A stretch of DNA of 6,118 nt from Pseudomonadota bacterium (GTDB lineage Bacteria; Pseudomonadota; Gammaproteobacteria; Burkholderiales; Burkholderiaceae_C). Below the pieces are notes generated by a model. It had not been told where the DNA came from. It worked only from the letters and a program-made list of their open reading frames with translations, and did not search any database. Below, piece by piece: positions 1-5,229 of the stretch. The position numbers were made by a program, and so were the translations under genes. Location of the stretch: positions 1 through 6,118 of the forward strand of contig JAEZWW010000075.1 of assembly GCA_023442945.1 (NCBI GenBank), read 5' to 3'. Numbering within the stretch: position 1 is the first letter of the stretch; each line of letters opens with the position of its first letter.

Positions 1-153
1 CGCCTGGGCCACGCGCTGGCGGCGGGCGGCGTGAGCGCGGCGCTGGGCGTGCCCGGCGGCCCAGCGCAGCAGCGTCTGGGCCAGGGTGCGCAGCGCGCGT
101 TCCCAGGCGTCGTCGGGCGCGATCGTAAGCGGGGTGCTGATGGGGATGGCCAT
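1..153 (-). CDS. Small Arg/Ala-rich hypothetical protein (possible DUF1127/YjiS-like), 3' end outside the window
   Basis: The reverse strand is open from an ATG at 153 down to base 1, giving 51 codons with no stop. The protein begins MAIPISTPLTIAPDDAW and continues with an amphipathic Arg/Ala-rich stretch containing LLRWAAGHAQRRAHAARRQR. A short variable N-terminus followed by a W- and R-rich helix resembles the small DUF1127 (YjiS-like) proteins, but the diagnostic C-terminal part (usually ending near a D-I-G-L motif) lies off the window, so this is a suggestion only. No strong Shine-Dalgarno is visible. The gene is divergent from the LysR regulator at 254, and divergent neighbours are classical LysR targets, so regulation by that protein is a reasonable inference. 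The alternative is simply an unclassified basic protein. Confidence 0.5.
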   Translation of the reverse strand, partial: MAIPISTPLTIAPDDAWERALRTLAQTLLRWAAGHAQRRAHAARRQRVAQA

Positions 154-187
154 GGCGGGGGCTTGGCGTTGAAGCGGGTCAGCGGTA

Positions 188-243
188 GATTACGTTAACC
201 AATCACGCCCGACAAACGCGCATTTCTGACCTGACTGGTTAGC
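188..243. promoter_or_regulatory. Candidate LysR operator in the divergent spacer
   Basis: The 100-bp spacer between the divergent genes contains the dyad GATT-N9-AATC at 188-204. It includes the LysR signature T-N11-A (T190, A202). A 12-base segment of it, GTTAACCAATCA (194-205), recurs as an imperfect inverted copy, TGACTGGTTAGC (232-243), matching 10 of 12 bases with both differences being transitions. Two such sites about 38 bp apart between a LysR gene and a divergent gene match the usual regulatory and activation site layout of this family. Sequence inspection only; binding is inferred. Confidence 0.5.
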
Positions 244-253
244 ATTTCTTTCC

Positions 254-1225
254 ATGCCCGCCCACCCGACCCTGCCCCTGGACGTGCTGCCCACCTTTGT
301 GGCGGTGGCCGACGCCGGCAGCATGCGCGCGGCGGGCGAGGCGCTGCACCTGACGCACAGCGCCATCAGCCAGCAGATCCGCCAGCTGGAAGAGCGGCTG
401 GGCTTTGCCGTGTTCGCGCGACAGGGGCGCGGCTTGGTGCTGACGCCCGCCGGCCAGCGCCTGCTGGAAGGCGCACGCGGCGCGCTGGCGCAGCTGGCCG
501 ACGCCCGCCAGGACGCCGAACGCCTGGCCCGGGGCGACGACGCGGCGGTGCTGCGCCTGGCCGTGCTGCCCTCGTTCGCGCAGCGCTGGCTAACGCCGCG
601 CATGGCGCGTTGGCGCGCGGCGCACCCGGCCCTGCGGCTGGAGATGGTGGCGGCGATGCAGACGGCCGATCTGCGCCAGGAAGGGCTGCACGTCGCCATT
701 CGCCACGGCAGCGGGCAGTGGCGCGGCCTGCGCAGCGAACGGCTGATCCAATCGCCGCGCGTGGTGCTGGGCTCGCCCGCTGCTGCAGCGCGCCTGGCCG
801 CCCAAGACGCCGCCGCCCTGGCGCGCGAGCCGCTGTTGGGCCACACCGACCTGTGGCGCCAGTGGTTCACGCAAAACGGCTTGGCGGCTGCGGCCGGCGC
901 GGTGCGGCCGGTGGCCGCGTTCAACGACGCGGCGCTGCTGCTGCAGGCGGTGGAGGCCGACGTCGGCCTGGGCCTGGTGCGCGACCTGCTGGCGGCCGAC
1001 GCGCTGGTGGACGGCCGCCTGGTGCAGCTGGCGCCGCAGGCGCTGCCCGAATCGAACGAGACCTACGGCCACGACCCCACGGTGTTCTGGCTGTGCTGGC
1101 GCGAGGAGCTGAGCGACTGGCCGCCGCTGCTGGCCTTGCGCGACTGGCTGCGGGCCGAGCTGGCGCTGTCGCGCGACGCACTCGCCCGCCTGCGCGCGCA
1201 GGCCACGGCGCGGGGCGGCGACTGA
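254..1225 (+). CDS. LysR-family transcriptional regulator, GcvA-like
   Basis: This is a complete 323-aa DNA-binding regulator. Residues 10-70 form the LysR winged helix-turn-helix; the recognition region reads AAGEALHLTHSAISQQI and the wing FARQGRGLVLTPAG. A linker helix follows, then the periplasmic-binding-protein-like effector domain from about residue 98. LPSFAQRWLTPR (105-116), DLRQEGLHVAIRHGSG (139-154) and the C-terminal AFNDAALLLQAVEADVGLGL (222-241) are typical of the GcvA branch, which includes regulators of the glycine cleavage system and of beta-lactamases. The ATG at 254 gives the N-terminus usual for the family (PLDVLPTFVAVADAGSM), although no good Shine-Dalgarno precedes it. 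The gene is divergent from the gene at 1-153 and 202 bp upstream of the D-lactate dehydrogenase gene, so it could regulate either. The effector cannot be told from sequence. Confidence 0.93.
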   Translation: MPAHPTLPLDVLPTFVAVADAGSMRAAGEALHLTHSAISQQIRQLEERLGFAVFARQGRGLVLTPAGQRLLEGARGALAQLADARQDAERLARGDDAAVLRLAVLPSFAQRWLTPRMARWRAAHPALRLEMVAAMQTADLRQEGLHVAIRHGSGQWRGLRSERLIQSPRVVLGSPAAAARLAAQDAAALAREPLLGHTDLWRQWFTQNGLAAAAGAVRPVAAFNDAALLLQAVEADVGLGLVRDLLAADALVDGRLVQLAPQALPESNETYGHDPTVFWLCWREELSDWPPLLALRDWLRAELALSRDALARLRAQATARGGD

Positions 1226-1228
1226 GGC

Positions 1229-1245
1229 CGCAGCGGGCCGCTGCG
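1229..1245 (+). other. GC-rich hairpin directly after the lysR stop
   Basis: CGCAGCG (1229-1235) and CGCTGCG (1239-1245) form a perfect 7-bp stem with a 3-base loop, starting 4 bases after the stop codon. There is no T-rich tract after it, so it is not a standard intrinsic terminator. It could protect the transcript 3' end or be a by-product of high GC. Confidence 0.35.
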
Positions 1246-1267
1246 CAGGTCCGTGGGCGGCCCTGCC

Positions 1268-1339
1268 AATTTCAAGCCAAATCGCCCTCCAGCCCTACAA
1301 CAATCTGCGCGGCCAGCTCCTCTTTTCATAGTATTTGGC
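1268..1339. repeat. Candidate Comamonadaceae-type intergenic repeat element
   Basis: The stretch begins AATTTCAAGCCAAATCG, then CCCTCCAGCCC, then a variable middle, then CAGCTCCTCTTTTCATAGTA. From memory, this order (TTCAAGCCAAATCG, CTCCAGCCC, TGCGC, AGCT, T-rich ATAG) matches a short repeat scattered between genes in Acidovorax-like genomes; this copy would be diverged. It is bounded by a perfect 7-bp inverted repeat, GCCAAAT (1276-1282) and ATTTGGC (1333-1339). It contains no gene. The rest of the 1226-1427 gap holds only the lysR hairpin and the leader of the dehydrogenase gene. Confidence 0.45.
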
Positions 1340-1427
1340 GCGGTGCGACCTGCCGTTTCACCCCAGCGCGCCGCCGCCCCCAACGCCGTAAACTGGGCCC
1401 CATCTCCACGTCACCAGGATCTGCGCC

Positions 1428-2855
1428 ATGAACGCCCCGACCGAACTCGCCCACATCGCCCCTGAGATCAAGCCGCGCGAGGTGCCGGCCGCGCTGATCG
1501 ACGCGCTCAAACAGCGCTTTGGCGCCCAGTTTTCCGAAGCCATGGCCGTGCGCGTGCAGCACGGGCGCGACGAATCCGCCTTCACCACCGTGCCGCCGCC
1601 CGCCGCCGTGGTGTTTGCCGAAAGCACGGCCGACGTGCAAGACGCCATCCAACTGTGCGCCCAATACAAAGCGCCGGTGATTCCGTACGGCGTCGGCTCG
1701 TCGCTGGAAGGCCATCTGCTGGCCGTGCAAGGCGGCATCAGCCTGGACGTCAGCCGCATGAACAAGGTGTTGAGCGTCAACGCCGAAGACCTCACCGTCA
1801 CCGTGCAGCCCGGCGTCACCCGCAAGCAGCTGAACGACGAAGTCAAAAGCACCGGCCTGTTCTTCCCCATCGACCCGGGCGCCGACGCGTCCATCGGCGG
1901 CATGAGCGCCACCCGCGCCAGCGGCACCAACGCCGTGCGCTACGGCACCATGCGTGAAAACGTGCTGGCGCTGGAAGTCGTCACCCCGCAGGGCGAAGTC
2001 ATCCGCACCGGCACCCGCGCCAAGAAAAGCAGCGCCGGCTACGACCTGACGCGCCTGTTCGTCGGCAGCGAAGGCACGCTGGGCGTCATCACCGAGGTGA
2101 CCGTCAAGCTCTACCCGCTGCCCGAAGCCGTGTCCGCCGCCATCTGCAGCTTCCCCACCATCGCCGACGCGGTCGACACCGTCATCCAGATCATCCAGCT
2201 GGGCGTGCCCATCGCCCGCGTCGAACTGCTGGACGCCGGCAGCGTGCGCCTGGTCAACCAGCACAGCAAGCTGAACCTGCGTGAAGCGCACATGCTGCTG
2301 ATGGAATTCCACGGCTCGCCCGCCAGCGTGAAAGAGCAGGCCGAAACCGTGCAAGACATTGCCAGCGACCACCACGGCGCCGACTTCGAATGGGCCGACA
2401 CGCCCGAAGAACGCACGCGCCTCTGGACCGCGCGCCACAACGCCTACTTCGCCGCCGTGCAAAGCCGCCCCGGCTGCCGCTGCATCACCACCGACGTGTG
2501 CGTGCCCATCTCGCGCCTGTCCGACGCGCTGCTCGACACCGTGGCCGAAGCCGACGCCAGCGGCATCCCGTACTTCCTGGTCGGCCACGTCGGCGACGGC
2601 AACTTCCACATGGGCTACCTGATCGACCCCGACGACGCCGCCGAACGCGACCGCGCCGAAGCCCTGAACCACCAGGTCGTCCAACGCGCCCTGAAGCTGG
2701 GCGGCACCTGCTCGGGCGAACACGGCGTCGGCCTGCACAAGATGGGCTTCCTGGTCGAAGAAACCGGCGCGGGGGCCATCGCGATGATGCGCAGCATCAA
2801 ACAGGCGCTGGACCCGGACAACATCATGAATCCGGGGAAGGTGTTTGCGGGGTAA
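1428..2855 (+). CDS. FAD-dependent D-lactate dehydrogenase (LDHD/Dld, GlcD-like oxidase family)
   Basis: This complete 475-aa flavoprotein is predicted to oxidise D-lactate (or another D-2-hydroxy acid such as glycolate) to the 2-keto acid and pass electrons to cytochrome c or quinone. Residues about 55-232 form the FAD-binding PCMH fold, with PYGVGSSLEGH (86-96), PIDPGADASIGGM (147-159), SGTNAVRYGTMRENV (165-179) and FVGSEGTLGVITE (211-223) contacting the cofactor. The C-terminal oxidase/cap domain carries GHVGDGNFH (386-394), CSGEHGVGLHKMG (428-440) and DPDNIMNPGKVF (462-473), which hold the His/Glu residues that bind substrate and metal in this family. Length and motifs match the single-subunit LDHD type, and there is no iron-sulfur Cys cluster. 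AGGA at 1416-1419 lies 8 bases before the ATG, supporting the start. It appears monocistronic. Glycolate oxidase GlcD is the main alternative, but no glcE or glcF follows. Confidence 0.92.
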   Translation: MNAPTELAHIAPEIKPREVPAALIDALKQRFGAQFSEAMAVRVQHGRDESAFTTVPPPAAVVFAESTADVQDAIQLCAQYKAPVIPYGVGSSLEGHLLAVQGGISLDVSRMNKVLSVNAEDLTVTVQPGVTRKQLNDEVKSTGLFFPIDPGADASIGGMSATRASGTNAVRYGTMRENVLALEVVTPQGEVIRTGTRAKKSSAGYDLTRLFVGSEGTLGVITEVTVKLYPLPEAVSAAICSFPTIADAVDTVIQIIQLGVPIARVELLDAGSVRLVNQHSKLNLREAHMLLMEFHGSPASVKEQAETVQDIASDHHGADFEWADTPEERTRLWTARHNAYFAAVQSRPGCRCITTDVCVPISRLSDALLDTVAEADASGIPYFLVGHVGDGNFHMGYLIDPDDAAERDRAEALNHQVVQRALKLGGTCSGEHGVGLHKMGFLVEETGAGAIAMMRSIKQALDPDNIMNPGKVFAG

Positions 2856-2880
2856 GGCCGGCGTGGGCGCCCAGCCATTA

Positions 2881-2896
2881 TTTAGGTTCGCCTAGA
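2881..2896 (+). other. Small hairpin downstream of the dehydrogenase gene
   Basis: TTTAGG (2881-2886) can pair with CCTAGA (2891-2896), one pair being a G-T wobble, around a TTCG loop. It sits 25 bases after the dehydrogenase stop, at the point where base composition begins to fall. It is too weak and lacks a T-run, so I do not call it a terminator. Confidence 0.25.
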
Positions 2897-2924
2897 ATCA
2901 ATTTGGGTGACTTGAAAGGCATCG

Positions 2925-2990
2925 GTGTCGCGAAAGAAGTTTTATCCGATCGCGTCGCATGGCAAGTTGGCCGTCTATTTCTAGTTAGAC
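2925..2990 (+). other. attI-like or secondary recombination site at the left cassette junction
   Basis: GTTAGAC (2984-2990) matches the integron core GTTRRRY exactly and marks the left junction of cassette 1. Just upstream, GTCTATT (2973-2979) is an inverted, imperfect core copy (5 of 7 to GTCTAAC), giving the paired-core arrangement of an attI simple site. Further upstream, 2925-2941 and 2952-2968 form an imperfect direct repeat (11 of 17 identical; both contain GTCGC and end AAGTT), recalling the DR elements of attI1. No attC-like fold is visible before the junction. A degenerate attI that lost its integrase, or a secondary insertion site, would both fit. Confidence 0.35.
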
Positions 2991-3966
2991 CACTATGAGC
3001 CTTCCGCCCTTCCCACCCAAAGTCATCGCTTACATTCGGCGCGTTTTCGCTACGGCCAACCGGCGCGTTTCAGAAAAAATCGCGCGCGTGCCAAATTGCT
3101 CCGAGCCGTCGCTCGATCTAACGCTCATCGAGCATCTAACGCAATTCGCTGCGCCGCGCGTCGTTGCGCCAGGATGGACCGTAAAGATAGATGTGCATTT
3201 TTTGGGCGGTCTTCGCCACTTTCATCGATGGGAGATCGCGGACATTGGGCTGCTTGTTTTTGCAAAGCGCGGCGCGGCCGTGGTCGCGCAGAAGGTCGCT
3301 CTACTTCAGTCCAAGCGCCTCTACCCGTTCAACCATGGCGTCGTTGAGGAGTCACCTTTCGATTACCAGCTTGGCTTTGCCAACCTCGTGCCCGGCGGTC
3401 CGTCTACCTCTCTCATTAGCTCGCCGCATCAGTTTGACTTCACCGCACAGTCCAAATACGGTGCGCTGCCGGTCGGAGACGAGCAGTACATCGCAATAGA
3501 GCAGTATGAGTCTGCGCGCAACACGCCTGTGCACTACTTGCTCTACAACCCATGGAAGGTCCCGGCAACCTATCAGGTGCCCACGCACGGATCAGTCGCG
3601 CTGGGTGCGCGAGGCAATGCAGGGGCGCGCGTTATCTCAAGCGTGTCGCTTCGCCAGGCGCTGTCGCACAAACCCGTCGGATACAAGCCTTCGTTTCAAG
3701 ACGTGAGCGGCCTCTGCGGGCCGGCTGCGGCACATGCCGCTGGCTGGCGCCTTGAGCACTTCGTCGCGGATCTCGTTATGAAGTGCAAGCAAGGCCGTGC
3801 GTTCAACAGCATCAATGAGGACCAAATTGGGGCGCTTTTCTTTCGTCGTAGCGGGCCAATCGCGGCTGCTTTGGCAATTACTGTAGAGGGTCCTGCAGAT
3901 GACTAGAGAGGGGTCTAACAATTCATTCAAGCCGACGCCGCCTCGCGGCGCGGCTTAATTCAGGCG
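2985..3966 (+). mobile_element. Integron gene cassette 1 (982 bp)
   Basis: The unit runs from the TTAGAC half of the left core site (G2984 / T2985) to the G of the right core (G3966 / T3967). It contains one gene filling nearly all its length and ends in an attC. The left core GTTAGAC is the exact reverse complement of the attC R'' core GTCTAAC (3913-3919). This is expected because the head of a circular cassette completes the R' site of its own attC. The start codon lies 11 bases inside the cassette head, a normal distance. Composition is intermediate (33 of 60 G/C at 3301-3360), lower than the flanks. Confidence 0.88.
2995..3906 (+). CDS. Cassette-encoded hypothetical protein with possible PD-(D/E)XK-like motif
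   Basis: I do not recognise this 303-aa protein with certainty. The N-terminal region has CSEPSLDLTLIEHL (35-48), an acidic helix. It is followed by a likely beta-hairpin, WEIADIGLLVF (79-89), and VALLQSKRLYPF (101-112). The order E37/E46, D83 and Q105-S-K107 resembles the acidic helix, D and Q-x-K (variant of (D/E)xK) core of PD-(D/E)XK nucleases such as Mrr-type enzymes. That is inference, not a demonstrated domain. Other likely conserved blocks are HYLLYNPWKVP (180-190) and GWRLEHFVADLV (250-261). No signal peptide or membrane segment is apparent, so it should be cytoplasmic. An in-frame TAG at 2986-2988 makes the ATG at 2995 the earliest possible ATG start. There is no clear Shine-Dalgarno, as in many cassette genes. 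Transcription presumably comes from upstream; I see no convincing promoter in 2856-2984. Confidence 0.8.
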   Translation: MSLPPFPPKVIAYIRRVFATANRRVSEKIARVPNCSEPSLDLTLIEHLTQFAAPRVVAPGWTVKIDVHFLGGLRHFHRWEIADIGLLVFAKRGAAVVAQKVALLQSKRLYPFNHGVVEESPFDYQLGFANLVPGGPSTSLISSPHQFDFTAQSKYGALPVGDEQYIAIEQYESARNTPVHYLLYNPWKVPATYQVPTHGSVALGARGNAGARVISSVSLRQALSHKPVGYKPSFQDVSGLCGPAAAHAAGWRLEHFVADLVMKCKQGRAFNSINEDQIGALFFRRSGPIAAALAITVEGPADD

Positions 3967-3972
3967 TTAAGA
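3913..3972 (+). other. attC: attC recombination site of cassette 1 (60 bp)
   Basis: R'' is GTCTAAC (3913-3919). The arms are AAGCCG (3929-3934) pairing with CGGCTT (3951-3956), and CGCCGC (3936-3941) pairing with GCGGCG (3945-3950) around a 3-base loop, leaving A3935 unpaired as the kind of extrahelical base that sets strand choice by integron integrases. R' is GTTAAGA (3966-3972), which fits GTTRRRY except at the last base; removing one A would give the perfect core GTTAGAT. Length and sequence closely resemble the 60-bp attC of aadA cassettes as I remember it. The gene's stop codon lies 6 bases upstream. Confidence 0.93.
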
Positions 3973-4597
3973 TGCAATGGAGACATTGAGGTTACTTATA
4001 GGCGCTTCCGCAACGGTTCTAGCCGCGATGATCGCCGCTGTAATAACGTTTTTGGTAGCCGTTTTTACTAAAGAGTCGAAAGTTTCCGAGTTTCGGCAAC
4101 AGTGGATTGAAGCGCTCAGAGACGATATTTCAGAGCTAATTTCTAACTTTTTCTACGTGGCGCATGAGTACGAGCAACTTAGCAATAGCGCGGACAGATC
4201 AAACGCTCCAATTATTCTGGATCGAATCAAACCTGAACTGATGGCGATCCATAGAGTTTACGCACGAATAGAAATGCGACTCAACCCCAAAGAACATCAG
4301 GAGTTTCTGAATATTCTTACTGAATTCGTGAAGCTTTCCGAGTACGCATCAAAATCCGCAGCGGATAAAGACGCCGCTAGTCGCAAAATGATTAATGCGT
4401 CGCAGAAAGTTCTAAAAGCTGAGTGGCAGGTGGTAAAAAGTGGCGAGGCGACCTATCGCTGGGTAAAGCGGCTGTCATTTTTCGCAGCTGTAGCTACTAC
4501 TTTCACTTCTATTTATTTGGTGTATCTAAGCCACGGGTTTGCACTCTAACAGTTCCTTGGGGCCGATGCCAACGCGCGAAACAGCTTAAGTCAGCCG
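3967..4597 (+). mobile_element. Integron gene cassette 2 (631 bp)
   Basis: This begins at the TTAAGA head directly behind attC1 and ends at the G of the second attC core (4597). It holds one gene, whose ATG is 11 bases after the crossover point, the same distance as in cassette 1, and whose stop codon lies inside R'' of the second attC. Compact packing of this kind is typical of cassettes. Composition (27 of 60 G/C at 4081-4140) is much lower than the flanks and lower than cassette 1, which implies a separate origin. Both ends carry core-site changes, so mobility may be lost. Confidence 0.8.
3977..4549 (+). CDS. Cassette-encoded hypothetical protein with two terminal membrane helices
   Basis: I do not recognise this 190-aa protein by function. 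A strongly hydrophobic segment at about residues 5-31 (LLIGASATVLAAMIAAVITF) is followed by TKESKVSEFRQQWIEALRDD (31-50), a charged sequence of the kind I associate with small uncharacterised membrane proteins. The middle (about 36-160) is charged and mostly helical in appearance. A second hydrophobic segment runs from about 167 to 187, after RWVKR (161-165). Charges beside both helices place the middle domain in the cytoplasm with both ends outside (positive-inside rule). The ATG at 3977 is 11 bases into the cassette and lacks a clear Shine-Dalgarno; translation may couple with upstream transcription. The stop TAA (4547-4549) is embedded in the attC R'' core. The helices are too far apart for a SLATT-type 2TM effector. 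It could be a sensor, channel or anchor; nothing visible decides this. Confidence 0.8.
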   Translation: METLRLLIGASATVLAAMIAAVITFLVAVFTKESKVSEFRQQWIEALRDDISELISNFFYVAHEYEQLSNSADRSNAPIILDRIKPELMAIHRVYARIEMRLNPKEHQEFLNILTEFVKLSEYASKSAADKDAASRKMINASQKVLKAEWQVVKSGEATYRWVKRLSFFAAVATTFTSIYLVYLSHGFAL

Positions 4598-4603
4598 CTA
4601 AGT
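4544..4603 (+). other. attC: Degenerate attC site of cassette 2 (60 bp)
   Basis: The site aligns to attC1 without gaps. From the TAAC of R'' through the R' region I count 41 of 58 identical positions, and both sites span 60 bp. R'' is CTCTAAC (4544-4550) and R' is GCTAAGT (4597-4603), which fits GTTRRRY except that the second base is C. GGCCGATGCC keeps the L'' region and CAGCTTAAG the L' region, but the inner stem is poorly paired and partly relies on G-T wobbles. The core triplet at the crossover, GTT, has become GCT, which should hamper recombination. This reads as a decayed relative of attC1. Confidence 0.75.
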
Positions 4604-4735
4604 TTTGATAAATCAAATCAATACCCAGCATATGACTTTGAGCGATCATGCTTCCAGCACTTAAAAAAATGGCTCCAAACGAATAAAAATTGAGGTTTTA
4701 TATATCGCCTGAATGAATTGAAGCGTTGACTGCCA
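4604..4735. other. Gene-free A+T-rich tail of the island
   Basis: This stretch has no open frame of note on either strand and is A+T-rich, with runs such as ACTTAAAAAAATGG and TTTTATATATCG. High-GC sequence resumes near 4736. It may be the remains of a further cassette or the original spacer; nothing coding, structural or promoter-like is convincing here. Confidence 0.4.
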
Positions 4736-4765
4736 GCTTCATGGCCCTTGGAATCGAAATCGCCC

Positions 4766-5191
4766 ATGAAACCCTTCACCGACCCAGCAGTGGTAGCGCA
4801 TTTCGATGCCTACCCGCCCGCGGCACGCAAGAAGTTGCTCGTCTTGCGAGAACTCATCTTCGCCACGGCCGACCAGTTGGAAGAAGTGGGCCCGCTGCAG
4901 GAAACACTGAAGTGGGGAGAGCCGGCGTACGTCACCGCGCAGACCCAAAGCGACAGCACCGTGCGCATCGATTGGAAGGCCAAGTCGCCTGAGCGCTACG
5001 CCATGTATTTCCACTGCCAGACCGGGCTGGTGGATACCTTCAGGTCGCTGTTCCCGCATGACTTCAAGTTCGAGGGGAACCGCGCACTGGTCTTTGACCT
5101 GTCGGACAAGGTGCCTACCGATGCCTTGGCGTTTTGCATTCAGGCTGCGCTCACCTACCACTCAAGAAAAAAGCGCGCGCTTGGGCGGTGA
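4766..5191 (+). CDS. DUF1801 domain-containing protein
   Basis: This 141-aa soluble protein belongs to the small DUF1801 (YdhG-like) family, whose biochemical function is unknown. Supporting features are the N-terminal helical part with FDAYPPAARKKLLVLRELIF (13-32), the family hallmark ETLKWGEPAY (46-55), a beta-rich core with TVRIDW (65-70) and YAMYFHCQTGLV (78-89), and FEGNRALVFDL (102-112) before a C-terminal helix ending RKKRALGR. I place the start at ATG 4766 (MKPFTDPAV), where homologues usually begin. An in-frame TTG at 4748 would add six residues. It is the first high-GC gene after the cassette island, transcribed rightward, with 134 bp to the transporter gene, so the two need not be co-transcribed. 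Confidence 0.85.
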   Translation: MKPFTDPAVVAHFDAYPPAARKKLLVLRELIFATADQLEEVGPLQETLKWGEPAYVTAQTQSDSTVRIDWKAKSPERYAMYFHCQTGLVDTFRSLFPHDFKFEGNRALVFDLSDKVPTDALAFCIQAALTYHSRKKRALGR

Positions 5192-5229
5192 TTCACGGCA
5201 GCCGCCGGGCCTCTTTTCCAGTGACCTAC

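Noticed and set aside
190..924. 244-codon minus-strand open frame opposite the LysR gene
   Set aside because: Its product is rich in R, A and S without domain features. It overlaps a well-supported regulator and would span the divergent promoter; it is a shadow of GC-rich coding sequence.
1226..1267. Intrinsic terminator after the LysR gene
   Set aside because: The hairpin is good but no T-tract follows it, so termination cannot be claimed.
1326..2738. 470-codon open frame on the minus strand opposite the D-lactate dehydrogenase
   Set aside because: It lies almost entirely antisense to a clearly conserved gene. Its translation is a low-complexity mix of V, D, G, A and H of the kind produced by the complement of high-GC codons, and it shows no recognisable domain.
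2856..2984. Strong promoter driving the cassettes
   Set aside because: TAGAAT (2893-2898) and TTGAAA (2912-2917) resemble promoter boxes, but neither has a partner at a suitable distance.
4725..4731. GTTGACT as a third integron core site at the right end of the island
   Set aside because: It breaks the GTTRRRY consensus at the sixth base, and I found no upstream partner arms that would form an attC fold with it.
4748..4765. TTG start for the DUF1801 protein
   Set aside because: It is possible but adds only six unconserved residues. The ATG at 4766 gives the N-terminus usual for the family.
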